Assembly: GCA_963975425.1 (NCBI GenBank)
Contig: CAXBGS010000010.1
Coordinates: forward strand, 251,137 to 315,136
DNA length: 64,000 nucleotides
Direction of reading: 5' to 3'
Origin: CAXBGS01 sp963975425
Lineage (GTDB): Bacteria > Planctomycetota > Planctomycetia > Pirellulales > Pirellulaceae
Of the stretch, positions 18,141 to 28,117 are shown one piece after another. The notes beneath the pieces are model-generated. The model searched no databases. It was not told where the DNA came from and saw nothing but the letters and a program-made list of their open reading frames with translations. The position numbers were made by a program, and so were the translations under genes. Each line of letters starts with the position of its first letter. The first letter of the stretch is position 1.

Positions 18141-19478
18141 ATGAGCCGTTCTTTTAATCGACGCGAGTTTACAAAGCGACTCGGCATCAGCGCGGCGGCC
18201 GCTAACATGGTGCTCGCCCTGCCCAGCCTGGGCTACGCCGACTCGACCCGTCGCAAGCAACGACTTGTGTTCGTGTTCAGTCCAAACGGTGTCATCCCCA
18301 AACACTTCTGGCCCGATAAAGCCGGACGCGATTTTGATTTGAAACGAATCCTTCAACCGCTAACGCCGCTGAAAGATCACGTCCTGTCCCTGCAAGGTGT
18401 TTGCAACAAGATCAAAGGTGACGGCGACGGGCACATGCGAGGCATTGGCTGTTTGCTGACTGGCGTCGAACTCTTTCCGGGCGACGTGCAAGGCGGCAGC
18501 GATACGCCCGCCGGATGGTCTACAGGAATCTCGATTGATCAACACCTCAAGAATCAATTGCAAGCCGACGAGGCGACTCGCACACGTTTCGGTTCGCTTG
18601 AATTCGGCGTGTTGGTCCCCAGCCAAGCTGACACATGGACACGCATGTGTTATGCCGGGCCGAACCGGCCCGTCGCTCCCATTAGCGACCCGTATCAGAT
18701 GTTCGACAAACTGTACGGACAAAAACAGAACCGCAAAATGCTGGCCAGCGTTCTGGATGACTTGACCGACGATCTGAAGAAAATTCAGCAGACCGTTGGC
18801 ATGGAAGACCGCCAAATCCTTCAACAACATCTATCGATGGTCCGCCGCGTCGAACTCGATCTACAAACCGAACTTGCCGCACCGAAACGCGACAAGCAGA
18901 CCGCCGCGGACATCCCCAAGCTGCCGCCTAATGTTGCCGAAGACGATGACAACATGCCTCAGATCAGCAAAATGCAGATCGAAATGGTCGTCAACAGTAT
19001 GGCAGCCGATTTCACGCGCATCGCCAGCATTCAAATGACCAAGAGTGTTGGTAACGCCAGGATGCGTTGGCTGGACATCGACGAAGGGCACCATTCGATT
19101 TCACATGAACCAGACAGCAACGAATCCGCATACGAAAACTTAATCAAGATCAACACGTGGTACTGCGAGCAGGTCGCGCACCTGGCGAAACGTCTTTCCG
19201 AAACACCCGAACCGGGCGGTGAAGGAAACCTGCTGGACAACACCACCATCATTTGGACCAACGAGCTAGGAAAGGGCAATTCGCACACTCGCGACAACAT
19301 CCCGTTCATCATGGTCGGCGGCGGACTCGGCTTTGATACAGGTCGGGCCATGAAATTCGACAACGTCCCTCACAACCGACTGCTGCTTAGCATTCTCGAA
19401 GCGATGGGTTATCCGCAAAAATCGTTCGGCAATGCGGACTACTGTGGCGACGGGCCACTGACCGGGCTATTCAGCTGA
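18141..19478 (+). CDS. Tat-exported DUF1552 protein
   Basis: Planctomycete family DUF1552, distantly related to the alkaline-phosphatase-like DUF1501 group. The N-terminus is a twin-arginine signal (SFNRREFTKRLGISAAAANMVLALPSLGYA), so it is exported folded. The body has family motifs LVFVFSPNGVIPKHFWP, GDGDGHMRGIGCLLTG, SIDQHLKNQL, the histidine-rich DEGHHSISH, and NTTIIWTNELGKGNSHTRDNIPFIMVGGG. Length 445 is normal. Cotranscribed with the DUF1592 gene upstream; the pair is multicopy in planctomycetes. An RBS-like GAGGAA precedes the start. Confidence 0.9.
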   Translation: MSRSFNRREFTKRLGISAAAANMVLALPSLGYADSTRRKQRLVFVFSPNGVIPKHFWPDKAGRDFDLKRILQPLTPLKDHVLSLQGVCNKIKGDGDGHMRGIGCLLTGVELFPGDVQGGSDTPAGWSTGISIDQHLKNQLQADEATRTRFGSLEFGVLVPSQADTWTRMCYAGPNRPVAPISDPYQMFDKLYGQKQNRKMLASVLDDLTDDLKKIQQTVGMEDRQILQQHLSMVRRVELDLQTELAAPKRDKQTAADIPKLPPNVAEDDDNMPQISKMQIEMVVNSMAADFTRIASIQMTKSVGNARMRWLDIDEGHHSISHEPDSNESAYENLIKINTWYCEQVAHLAKRLSETPEPGGEGNLLDNTTIIWTNELGKGNSHTRDNIPFIMVGGGLGFDTGRAMKFDNVPHNRLLLSILEAMGYPQKSFGNADYCGDGPLTGLFS

Positions 19479-19600
19479 CCGGACTGCAGGGCTGACCGGG
19501 CTATTCAGCTGACCGGGCTACAGAGTTGACCGGCGACCAACCGGTTACTCGCGAGTAACATGGCACCCGCGGGTAATCCTGCGCCCGCAGGATTACCTGC
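19460..19600. repeat. Tandem repeats and two palindromes between convergent genes
   Basis: The end of the DUF1552 gene is part of an about 17-bp unit (CTGACCGGGCTATTCAG) repeated imperfectly four to five times to about 19530. Next come a perfect 16-bp palindrome (GTTACTCGCGAGTAAC, 19544-19559) and a perfect 11-bp stem with 4-nt loop (GGTAATCCTGC / GCAGGATTACC, 19572-19597). The second hairpin is a reasonable terminator for either converging gene. Confidence 0.65.
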
Positions 19601-19731
19601 ACCCGCGACGAGCTTGGCTGACCTGACACCCAGGTGAGTCAACAAACGCAAATTCGGTTTCCGCGGCCGTTGTCGAGTCGTTTCAGCGTCTGATTCCTGC
19701 CATCGCGCGCATCGCTGATGCCGATGCATCG

Positions 19732-21054
19732 TCAGTTGTCTTTCAATCGCTTTCGAATTTTTTGCAGCCGTGTTTTTAGCTCGGCTTCGTAGCCACGATC
19801 GACGGGCTCGTAGTAGGTCCGGTCGACGCCCAAGTATTCCTGCGCGGCGATCCCATCGTCGGTGTCATGTGAGTAGACGTAGTTTTCGCCATGCCCTAGC
19901 GATTTCGCGCCAGAGTAATGCGAATCTCGCAAGTGCTTTGGTACCGGGACGATCTGTTTCTCGCGAACATCTCGCCGAGCCTGACCGATTGCCGTCGTCG
20001 CCGCATTACTTTTCGGGGCCAGCGCCAGATAGGCAACCGTTTGGCTAAGCGTCAATTGGCATTCCGGCAACCCGACAAACTCACACGCCTGCATCGCCGC
20101 GACGGCCAGCGACAATGCGTGCGGGTCAGCGTTTCCCACGTCCTCACTGGCCAAAATGACCAGACGCCGACACAAAAACCGAATGTCTTCGCCGCCCTCG
20201 AGCATGCGTGCGAGCCAATAGACGCTGGCGTCCACGTCGCTGCCGCGAATGCTCTTGATCATAGCGCTAATCAAATCGTAGTGATCGTCGCCGGTTCCAT
20301 CGTACCCGGCCAAACGGCTGCCCAACGATTCCACGGCGGCATCGCGCCCGACATGCTTTGCGTCACCACTGCTTCGAACCGCGATTTCGAGGGCGGTCAG
20401 CGCACGACGCGCGTCGCCTTCGCACGCTTGTGATAAATACTCGATGGCATCGTCATCAACGGCCACACCATCGGTGCCCAAGCCTCGACCTTTGTCCGCA
20501 ACGGCACGGCGCAACAGAGAATCGATGTCGCTCGGCTCCAGCGATTCGAGCTGGAACAGTTGGCTGCGACTTAGCAGTGCGGAATTGACTGAAAAGTGTG
20601 GATTACTGGTCGTAGCACCGATCAGTGAGACGATGCCGGCTTCGACATCCGGCAACAACGCGTCTTGCTGCGTTTTACTGAACCGATGAATTTCGTCGAT
20701 GAATAGCAGCGGCGTTGGATCACCGACGGACACCTTGTCGCGCGCCCACGACAAGATCTCGCGAACGTCTTTCACGCCACTGGAAACCGCACTTAAGGTT
20801 CGTAACTCGCTGTGCGTTTCAATGGCCAGCAGATGGGCAAGCGTTGTCTTTCCGGTACCCGGCGGACCGTACAAGATCACCGAACCCAGGCGGCCGGCGT
20901 CGATCATCCGCCTCAGCAGTTTCCCTTCGCCTAAGATGTGCTGCTGTCCTATGTATTCCGACAGCCGTTGTGGACGCATCCTTGCGGCGAGCGGTTGCGC
21001 CCGATCGAGATGATCCGATTCGGCGGCTTCGAAAAGGGACGGATTTTGACTCAT
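19732..21054 (-). CDS. rarA: Replication-associated recombination protein A (RarA/MgsA AAA ATPase)
   Basis: AAA+ ATPase acting at stalled replication forks, related to clamp-loader subunits. Walker A is ILYGPPGTGKTTLAHLL, Walker B LLFIDEIHRFSKTQQDALLP, sensor 1 LIGATTSNPHFSVN, then SRSQLFQLESLEPSDI and the C-terminal tetramerisation domain (HYDLISAMIKSIRGSDVDASVYWLARMLEGGEDIRFLCRRLVILASEDVG). The ATG at 21054 (MSQNPSLFEAAESDHLDRAQPLAARMRP) fits the family; the in-frame extension to 21183 would overlap the divergent neighbour. RarA usually interacts with SSB; ssb is about 7 kb away. Confidence 0.96.
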   Translation of the reverse strand: MSQNPSLFEAAESDHLDRAQPLAARMRPQRLSEYIGQQHILGEGKLLRRMIDAGRLGSVILYGPPGTGKTTLAHLLAIETHSELRTLSAVSSGVKDVREILSWARDKVSVGDPTPLLFIDEIHRFSKTQQDALLPDVEAGIVSLIGATTSNPHFSVNSALLSRSQLFQLESLEPSDIDSLLRRAVADKGRGLGTDGVAVDDDAIEYLSQACEGDARRALTALEIAVRSSGDAKHVGRDAAVESLGSRLAGYDGTGDDHYDLISAMIKSIRGSDVDASVYWLARMLEGGEDIRFLCRRLVILASEDVGNADPHALSLAVAAMQACEFVGLPECQLTLSQTVAYLALAPKSNAATTAIGQARRDVREKQIVPVPKHLRDSHYSGAKSLGHGENYVYSHDTDDGIAAQEYLGVDRTYYEPVDRGYEAELKTRLQKIRKRLKDN

Positions 21055-21091
21055 ACCGATTGCCAACCTAAGTGACCGGAAAACACGACGC

Positions 21092-21544
21092 ATGATCGGA
21101 TACATCTTCCTGGCGATCACCGCCGCTATCATCCTGGCGATCTGCATGCAAATCGACAACTGGCAGCGAGATTGGACGACCAATTTTGCCGAAACCGACG
21201 CTTCGGACGCTGATCCAGATTTACATCCCTGGATTCTGAATCATTCATCGAGGGACGTTGCCGACAGAATTTCCGAATGGACCGCTTCGAAGTCGGGCTG
21301 GGAACTCGTTGGCGAAGAAGAAAAGCCCGACGATTCGATCCGTTTGCACCTGACGCGGACCACCCGAGTGTTCCGGTTTGTCGACGACATCCACGTGACG
21401 ATCGCCGCAGAGCGTCACGGCGAAGACAGCGATCCCCATCGATCCATCGTGACGGCGTCCAGTCAGTCGAGGGTCGGCAAGGGTGACCTCGGCCAGAACC
21501 CTCGTAATCTAAAGCAATTGGCGACGGTCTTTTCGAACTGGTAA
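21092..21544 (+). CDS. DUF1499 family membrane-anchored protein
   Basis: A 150-residue protein with an N-terminal hydrophobic anchor (IGYIFLAITAAIILAICMQI). The C-terminal region ends in ASSQSRVGKGDLGQNPRNLKQL, matching the conserved SxSRxGxxDxGxNxxR motif of DUF1499, a family of unknown function. It diverges from rarA with only 37 bp between starts, so both promoters must be compressed or overlap. Confidence 0.75.
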   Translation: MIGYIFLAITAAIILAICMQIDNWQRDWTTNFAETDASDADPDLHPWILNHSSRDVADRISEWTASKSGWELVGEEEKPDDSIRLHLTRTTRVFRFVDDIHVTIAAERHGEDSDPHRSIVTASSQSRVGKGDLGQNPRNLKQLATVFSNW

Positions 21545-21712
21545 TCGGAACCGAGCGGTCACGACATCCAACGCAGACGTTTGCAGCATGCACAGTCAAC
21601 CATTCAGCGCTAACAGCTCAGGGTCCATCGATCGACGTCGCCCGATCGGAGCGGACGGGCGAGAGCAATGGATCCGCGCCATCGTGCTACAAGAGGTTTG
21701 CCGGTGCCAAGG

Positions 21713-23908
21713 TTAGTTTCCGAACCCGGGTGGCAACCCTCCGCCAAACCCTCCTGGCGGCATGCCGCCAGGAGCTCCGCTTGATCCGGCTGCATCGGCT
21801 TTACTTTGAATCAACTCGGATCGCTGAATTCGCAGATCGCTGTACGTACTCTCGGGAATCACATAGTACCAATCGGCAAACCTGGCGTTCAGCTCCGCGA
21901 CACGGCGTTTCGCAGCGTCGATCTTGTCCTTACGTTCGTCCAATTTCCGCTGGTTCTCTTTGGTGATCTTCTCTTGCTCGGCTTCCAAACGCTCTTGTTT
22001 TTCTTCGTCCGTTAGCTCGTCAAGCTCACCGACGGGCTCGGACTTGTCCATCGATTCATCGGGATCCGCAGGTGCCTCATCCGCGGATTCCTTTTTCCCG
22101 TCTTCAGCGGCGTCATCTTCAGCCGTTTTGTCTTCGGCCGTTGTGTCCTCCGCATCGTCGGGCGTCGACGATGCATTTGCTTTGTCGCCTTCGCTATCGC
22201 TACCACCGTCGTCCGTGGTACCGGAATCTTTCTCTTCGGACTCGCCAGACGAGTCGGCATCGTCTTGGTCACCAGATGCATCTTCGTCCACATCTTGAGC
22301 CCCGCCACTGACCGTCGCTTCGCCCGATCCCGCCGCATCAGTCTCGCCGGATGCTTCTTCGACCGCGTCTTCCGCTACATCGTCAGCTTTGGATTCATCG
22401 GCCGCACCTTCATCGACAGCCTCTGTCTCGTCGGATGATTTCGCGTCTTCTGCATTGGCATCATCCGCGTCTTTGGATTCGCCAGCATCCTTCGGTTCAT
22501 CCGCCTTTTCCGTTTCTTCTGAGCTCGAGGCGGAATCCGACTCGGCTTCCTCGCCGCCAGCCATCTCTTTCTTCGCTTCCGCCTTGCTATCGGCATCAGG
22601 ATCGTTCAATTCGGCCGGCAAGTCCTTTGTCGCTGCACCATCGAGCTCGCCAAGTAACGCCTCGAGGTCTTCCAGAGTCTTGGGGACTTCTTGCAAATCC
22701 GGCGGCGGGAACTTTGACTCATCAACCAAGGTGGTGACCAGCAGGTATCGATTCAGGCCGTCGGACGACTGATCTTCCTCACCTTCCTCAGGCTCTTCGT
22801 CGCCTTCTTCGGTGAGCCCCGAAACGTTACCGAACCGCAAGACGTACTTCACACCGTCCTTGAGTCCCACCGTCATTTCACCGTTGGCCGATAGAATCTC
22901 GACTTGACCGCCGCTGCCACTGGCGGGATAGAAACCACGCTGGGCCAACGAAGCGACGGCTTCGTTATCGGAGACGAGTTCTTTGTCGGCACGCAAATTT
23001 TCGCTCATGCCTTTTGGCTTACGCACGACGTCTGCAATCTTAAGATCATCAAGTGCATTTTTCAGATCGTTCAGCCTCGTCGTGTTCAGCTGCTCGTCGT
23101 CGCCCAGTTCGACCTTTTTCGGATCGGCGTTGGGATTGTTTTTGTCAAACTCGGACAGTTCGTCCAGTTTCCACTGTGAACCATCCATCGACACCTTCGC
23201 ATTGTAGTTCCGGCTTAGCGATAGCCCACTGAGCCCGAGGGACGCGTTGTAGTCTTTGATTTCGACATTCTCGATATCGATGCTGCTGAGTTGCAGCAAG
23301 TCGTCTTCGATCCACGCATTGAACTGGGTCGTCAGTGGCGAGTCATCGAGCGAAACAACGTAGACTGGATCTTGTCCGGGCTTGCGAACATAACGTTGGC
23401 CCTCGCGATCCTTTACCGGGTCGCCGATGATCAGCGAAGCGAGATTCTTTTGCGATGCGTCTTTAAACGTCACCAGTCGTCCGACACCGGTATCACCGAC
23501 TTCCAACTCTTCTAGTTTTGGTTCGGCGACGCCCAAATCATCGTGGTCTTCGGCGTTCTCGGTTTGCACGTCCAAGATTTTCAGATCGACCAATGCGTTC
23601 GCGGCATCCTTCATCTGCTCGACGGCATCGGCCGGGTAACCATCCCGCGAGGGTATCGTCCAAGCGCCCGATTCTCGGTCCTTGCGTACTTCGAACGTGG
23701 CAAGTTTTCCTTGCTCTTCGTCAAAGGTCACAATTTTCATGCTGGCAGCGGTCAACGGATCTTTAAATTCTGCGAACAGATCCGTATTGATCAGCGGCGC
23801 AACACCGCCGTCGTCACGCGAAGCCGATGGCCATGCGACCGCAGCAGCGATCGCAAGCGAAACGCCAGCAGCCACCCAAAACAATCCAGTTTTCTTGGTT
23901 TCGTTCAC
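21713..23908 (-). CDS. DUF4340 protein with long acidic insert
   Basis: Third member of a Gld-type ABC export cluster. An N-terminal membrane anchor (GLFWVAAGVSLAIAAAVAWP) is followed by a DUF4340-type beta-rich periplasmic domain (about 40-420: KIVTFDEEQGKLATFEVRKD, LASLIIGDPVKDREGQRYVRKPGQDPVYVVSLDDSP). Residues about 430-630 are almost entirely Asp, Glu, Ser, Ala and Lys, a very acidic disordered segment. A coiled coil (LTDEEKQERLEAEQEKITKENQRKLDERKDKIDAAKRR) and a Gly/Pro tail end the protein. It starts 18 bp after the GldG-fusion stop, so it is cotranscribed. The substrate is unknown. Confidence 0.85.
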   Translation of the reverse strand: MNETKKTGLFWVAAGVSLAIAAAVAWPSASRDDGGVAPLINTDLFAEFKDPLTAASMKIVTFDEEQGKLATFEVRKDRESGAWTIPSRDGYPADAVEQMKDAANALVDLKILDVQTENAEDHDDLGVAEPKLEELEVGDTGVGRLVTFKDASQKNLASLIIGDPVKDREGQRYVRKPGQDPVYVVSLDDSPLTTQFNAWIEDDLLQLSSIDIENVEIKDYNASLGLSGLSLSRNYNAKVSMDGSQWKLDELSEFDKNNPNADPKKVELGDDEQLNTTRLNDLKNALDDLKIADVVRKPKGMSENLRADKELVSDNEAVASLAQRGFYPASGSGGQVEILSANGEMTVGLKDGVKYVLRFGNVSGLTEEGDEEPEEGEEDQSSDGLNRYLLVTTLVDESKFPPPDLQEVPKTLEDLEALLGELDGAATKDLPAELNDPDADSKAEAKKEMAGGEEAESDSASSSEETEKADEPKDAGESKDADDANAEDAKSSDETEAVDEGAADESKADDVAEDAVEEASGETDAAGSGEATVSGGAQDVDEDASGDQDDADSSGESEEKDSGTTDDGGSDSEGDKANASSTPDDAEDTTAEDKTAEDDAAEDGKKESADEAPADPDESMDKSEPVGELDELTDEEKQERLEAEQEKITKENQRKLDERKDKIDAAKRRVAELNARFADWYYVIPESTYSDLRIQRSELIQSKADAAGSSGAPGGMPPGGFGGGLPPGFGN

Positions 23909-23926
23909 CGATGCACTCTTCTAAAA

Positions 23927-26878
23927 CTATTTCAAACGACTTTTGCTGATATTCTCTCGCTCGCGCAACCTGCGCGAAGCGAAAACGATCACACCGATGA
24001 TTAACGGTGGAATACACGGCAGCGCGACGGCCGCCGCTTTGACTTGGTTTTGAATCTTCGTCACTTCTTGATCGGCTTCGCGTTGGATCTCTCTGACATT
24101 GCGATCTCGTTCGCGGCCACTCTTGGTGACTTGTACGCTTAGCTTACGCTGCAACTGTTCTTGCATCGTTTGAAAACGTTGCGCCTTTGCCTGCAGTGCC
24201 GCGCGGGCGTCGCGACTGACCGCTCCGTCCTTTTGCAGTTTTTCGATTTCCTCGCGAAGCGTTTTCAGTTGCGCGTCCATTTCTTCTTGCGCCAAACGTT
24301 CTGCTTCATCGAATTCGTCTTGAAACTCTTGTGTTCGGCGGCGGACCGCGCTGCTGGCTTCCTCTTTGACCGAATCGATCATCCGCAAACTGGCAAAAAT
24401 CGGCTCGTGTTTGCGCACATCGATGAAGTCACTTTCGCCGGTCAGCCAGTCGACGGTATTGAGCAAGAAGGTGACGTTTTGGAACTGGAACCGCATATCC
24501 ATTGCCTGATCGGGTTCGGCACGAATTTGCAAGAAAACAGGCAGCATCAGATCCGTGTCGGCCACGTACACAACTTTCATCGGACGGGCTGACGATTCGT
24601 TCTCTTCCGATTCGTCCTCGGTCGAATCGTCGCCCGATTCTTCGTCAGATTCCTCTGCGTCGGCCTTCTTTGCCGCAGGCAGCTCACCCTCAATCGACAT
24701 CGCGATTGTTTGCATCGGGTTCACACCCGTGATCTCGCGTGAGAGCGAAGATTGACCGGTCAAAATTCTGCGAACCTTGTCATCGCTAATCAGACCGCTT
24801 AGCGCTCCGGTCCTCAACAGCGGCGTGTGCTTCAAAGTGGTATCGCCGCGCGAGCGAACCGAACCCGTGTAGAGTCCCAGCACTTCACGAAGTCCCGATG
24901 TGATCGGGCTGTCCGCACTCAACGCATTGTTGTCTTCCACGCCTGGAGCATCTTGGTCGATGAACACCCACATTTCATCGACGTTCATTTCCATGTTCGG
25001 GTAAGGATTGTACTGTTGCCAAACCAAATCGGGACTCAGGTATCCCGGACCGGCTTGGGTCGGCATGCCAGGTCGGCCGGGCGACTCGATTTGCAGCACG
25101 TCCCACAAAGTGCGGATATCGCCCTTGGGTTGCGGCCCACCACCGCCACCGCCAAACATGCCTCCGCCGGCGGCCTGCTTCGGTGCACCGGTGCCGGGCA
25201 GGTCTTGGCGGGCGTAGGGCAACGGGTCTTCAAAGATCGCGACTGGCACGCCGGACTTCACCGCATCAATCAAACGATCGAACTGCGGCGGGCTGAGCGA
25301 CGAGGGCTGAACAGCAATCAATGCGTCATAGACATCCGCCGACACAGGACTGTTCAAGTCGACTTCTTCGACCTCGTACTGCTTGGCAAGCTCGTCCACG
25401 ATGGGGTGCTTTTCAATCCGCTGGAACGACATGCCTTGCATCACGCTGCCGCCCATCAAGTGATAGTCGGTCGATACGATCCCGACGCGTTTGCGTGAGC
25501 CGCGAGCGACCGTGTTGATACTTCGCACCAATTCGTATTCGACAGGAATCCCGTATTCAAACACGGGAACGGTCACCTTCTCGAGGCCCGATCGAAACGC
25601 GGCCCCCATGATCAACTGTTTCTGCTGGAACGATCCTTTCTCGCGGACCATTCGAGTGACCGGCTCGATACCGAATCGTTCGGCGGCCAGTGCAGCGTCT
25701 TCGCTAAAGAGTTCGATGTCGTCGTAGAGGTTGACTTCGATTTCACGACCGCGTTTGGAGCCTTCGCTGCGGAATTCCTTCAGCAGGTTGACCAGTTCGT
25801 AGCGGGTCCGTGCATACAGTTCAGGAATGTCGCTGCTAATGAACGCGTCGATCACGATCGGTCGATCGGATTCGAGTTCACGGATCAGTTTCTTCGTTGC
25901 CGGTGCGAGCGAGCTGACCTTGCCCTCGGTTGCGTCGTAACGGAACAAGTCCATGCTGCGGAACGAAATCACCGCACCGACAGTCAACGCAATCAAGGCA
26001 CCGATGCGTGCGATGTAATGCCAGGCCATCGCGTTGCCGTCTTTGCCACCGGTCCAGTGGCGACGACCGATCAGCACCATGCAAGCGTACAGGGCAACAA
26101 CAGCAACCAGCACAAAGTAAACGATCGACGAGGTGCTGATCACACCGCGACCGAAATCGTCAAACGGGCGAGCGATTCCGGTCGACGCGATCCACGTCGC
26201 AATTTTTTCGGATGGGCTGACCGAATCGGCCAGCGATGCGAACGCCAGTGGCGCGTTGAACAGAGCACCTAAGATAAAACCCACCGTCAGGTTTCCGGTC
26301 AAGAACGATGCGACCATGCCGATCGCGATCATGGCAAGACCGACAAACCAGTATCCCAAATAGGTCGTGAAGATCAGCCCGGTGTCCAATTCGCCTTCGG
26401 TCAAGATCGCCAAGGTGATGAACGTGCTGAGTTGGCTGAACAATAGCGAAGCGGTGAAAATCGCAGCCGCCGACATGTACTTACCGATCACGATGTCAAA
26501 GTCATCCGCCGGCAACGTTAGCAACAGCTCGTCAGTCCCCTGCCGTTTTTCTTCGGCCCAGATACTCATCGTGATCGCTGGAATAAACACCAGCATGATC
26601 AGGGGATACCAGTAATTCAGCTGATCAAGCGTTGCTAGATTTTGATTAAAGAATTCGTACGGCCAAAACGCGGCCAACGAAGTCAAGAACACAAAAATAC
26701 AAAGGAAAACGTATCCCGTCGGATTACTAAAGTAACCGACAAAGTTCCGTTTCATCACTGCGAATGCAGCGCGTTTTGTCCCGGCAAGGAGCGCGACAAT
26801 CGCCAACAACACGCACAGGAATAGTGCATCGAAAACGATCAGACTCATCAGAGCAGTGACGACGTGGTCTAGCGTCAT
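23927..26878 (-). CDS. ABC-2 permease fused to GldG-like auxiliary domain
   Basis: 983-residue membrane protein combining two normally separate parts. Residues 1-290 form an ABC-2 type permease with six or more transmembrane helices (YVFLCIFVFLTSLAAFWPY; ITMSIWAEEKRQGTDELLLTLP). Residues about 300-700 are the GldG/ABC_transp_aux periplasmic domain (FRYDATEGKVSSLAPATKKLI; YELVRSINTVARGSRKRVGIVSTD). An acidic insert, a long coiled coil (about 850-950) and a final helix (ALPCIPPLIIGVIVFAS) follow. In Bacteroidetes GldA/F/G is linked to gliding motility; in planctomycetes it is an uncharacterised exporter. The ATPase gene lies 250 bp upstream and the DUF4340 gene directly downstream. Confidence 0.9.
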   Translation of the reverse strand: MTLDHVVTALMSLIVFDALFLCVLLAIVALLAGTKRAAFAVMKRNFVGYFSNPTGYVFLCIFVFLTSLAAFWPYEFFNQNLATLDQLNYWYPLIMLVFIPAITMSIWAEEKRQGTDELLLTLPADDFDIVIGKYMSAAAIFTASLLFSQLSTFITLAILTEGELDTGLIFTTYLGYWFVGLAMIAIGMVASFLTGNLTVGFILGALFNAPLAFASLADSVSPSEKIATWIASTGIARPFDDFGRGVISTSSIVYFVLVAVVALYACMVLIGRRHWTGGKDGNAMAWHYIARIGALIALTVGAVISFRSMDLFRYDATEGKVSSLAPATKKLIRELESDRPIVIDAFISSDIPELYARTRYELVNLLKEFRSEGSKRGREIEVNLYDDIELFSEDAALAAERFGIEPVTRMVREKGSFQQKQLIMGAAFRSGLEKVTVPVFEYGIPVEYELVRSINTVARGSRKRVGIVSTDYHLMGGSVMQGMSFQRIEKHPIVDELAKQYEVEEVDLNSPVSADVYDALIAVQPSSLSPPQFDRLIDAVKSGVPVAIFEDPLPYARQDLPGTGAPKQAAGGGMFGGGGGGPQPKGDIRTLWDVLQIESPGRPGMPTQAGPGYLSPDLVWQQYNPYPNMEMNVDEMWVFIDQDAPGVEDNNALSADSPITSGLREVLGLYTGSVRSRGDTTLKHTPLLRTGALSGLISDDKVRRILTGQSSLSREITGVNPMQTIAMSIEGELPAAKKADAEESDEESGDDSTEDESEENESSARPMKVVYVADTDLMLPVFLQIRAEPDQAMDMRFQFQNVTFLLNTVDWLTGESDFIDVRKHEPIFASLRMIDSVKEEASSAVRRRTQEFQDEFDEAERLAQEEMDAQLKTLREEIEKLQKDGAVSRDARAALQAKAQRFQTMQEQLQRKLSVQVTKSGRERDRNVREIQREADQEVTKIQNQVKAAAVALPCIPPLIIGVIVFASRRLRERENISKSRLK

Positions 26879-27085
26879 GGTGTGTTAGTTGCTTGGTGGG
26901 GGAGTAAGTGTAAGCGTTGTCAATGAAATGAATCGAGCGAGGCCAAGTCGGCTGGTGCGGCCAAAGCCGGACGCAATGCCTTCGCGTGGTATCCTGAAAA
27001 TCGCATCCCGAACATCTTTTTCAGCTCGATGGCGATTGCGTTGTAATCGGCAGGTCAGTCGGCCGCCGGAAATTCGTGTGTGCGA

Positions 27086-27124
27086 TTCCTGCGGCATCCT
27101 GCATCTCCTGCGGCATCCTGCATC
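27086..27124. repeat. 19-bp tandem duplication 3' of the ABC ATPase gene
   Basis: The unit TCCTGCGGCATCCTGCATC appears twice in tandem, ending 5 bp before the ATPase stop codon (minus-strand gene). Confidence 0.7.
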
Positions 27125-27128
27125 GCCT

Positions 27129-27893
27129 TTAAACGGTCGCTTCGGCTTGCGTTAACGCGTGGAACGCTTCGTCCAGATCGTCGTTGCCACGCTGCTTTAG
27201 CCCGGCGACGTCGCCGTCATACACGAGTCGACCTTCGTTGATCATTACAACGCGATCGGCCATCGCTTCGACTTCCTGCAAGATGTGCGTGCTGAGCAAA
27301 ATGGTTTTCGTCTCGCTTAATCGACGCATCGTCTTGCGAACGCCTCGAATTTGGTTCGGATCCAGTCCAGCCGTGGGCTCGTCCAGAATCAATACGTCCG
27401 GTTCGTGCAGCAACGCCTGGCTCATGCCGACCCGCTGCTTGAAACCTTTGGACAGCTTGCTGATCGGTTTGTACAACACCGTCGACAGGTCACAAATGTC
27501 CACGACCGCTTCGATACGATCTTTCTTTTGTGCGGAAGTCATGCCTCGCGCGTCGGCAAAGAAATCCAACATACTGGCCGGCGTCATTTCCGGATACAGC
27601 GGGCCGTTCTCAGGCAGATATCCAAGCCGACGACTACCGGCGATGCGATCTTCCATCATGTTGTGACCAGCGATATGGGCTTCGCCTTCGCTGGCAGCGA
27701 TGTACCCGGTCAGCATCTTCATGGTGGTGCTTTTGCCGGCACCATTGGGACCGAGAAAAGCGACAAGTTCGCCTTCGCCAACGTCAAAGGAGACATCGCG
27801 GGCAGCAGCGAACGGGCCATAAAACTTGCTCAGCCCGATCGCCCGGATCATCGGCCGACGCGATTCGGTGCTGTGATTTTGTTCGTCGTTCAT
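27129..27893 (-). CDS. ABC transporter ATP-binding protein (GldA-like)
   Basis: Cytoplasmic ATPase subunit of the Gld-type exporter. Walker A FLGPNGAGKSTTMKMLTGYI, Q-loop YLPENGPLYPEMT, signature LSKGFKQRVGMSQALL, Walker B VLILDEPTAGLDPNQ and H-loop ILLSTHILQEVEAMADRVVMI are all present. The signature LSKGFKQR rather than LSGGQ is typical of ABC-2 drug/polysaccharide exporters and GldA. The C-terminus (DDLDEAFHALTQAE) is the usual short regulatory helix. Confidence 0.94.
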   Translation of the reverse strand: MNDEQNHSTESRRPMIRAIGLSKFYGPFAAARDVSFDVGEGELVAFLGPNGAGKSTTMKMLTGYIAASEGEAHIAGHNMMEDRIAGSRRLGYLPENGPLYPEMTPASMLDFFADARGMTSAQKKDRIEAVVDICDLSTVLYKPISKLSKGFKQRVGMSQALLHEPDVLILDEPTAGLDPNQIRGVRKTMRRLSETKTILLSTHILQEVEAMADRVVMINEGRLVYDGDVAGLKQRGNDDLDEAFHALTQAEATV

Positions 27894-28042
27894 GTGGTCT
27901 CGAGGGGAGATCCTAATGGAGTTGCAATTTAGATCACAGATTACGCCGCGATCGCAAAATCGGTTCGCGACGCCTGAAATTTTTTTTGAATTGATCTCGG
28001 GAAAACGACCTGGCCTGCCAATCGGAAGTGCCGAGTCCCCCA

Positions 28043-28117
28043 GTCATTCGAGTCGCTGTCATTCGAGTCGCTGTCATTCGAGTCGCTGTCGGTCGAGTCG
28101 CTGTCGGTCGAGTCGCA
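28043..28117. repeat. 15-bp tandem repeat, five copies
   Basis: Three exact copies of GTCATTCGAGTCGCT are followed by two GTCGGTCGAGTCGC[T/A] variants, with a constant 15-bp period, in the 672-bp region between the ABC ATPase start and the small gene at 28566. The remainder of that region (28118-28565) shows no convincing gene. Confidence 0.9.
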
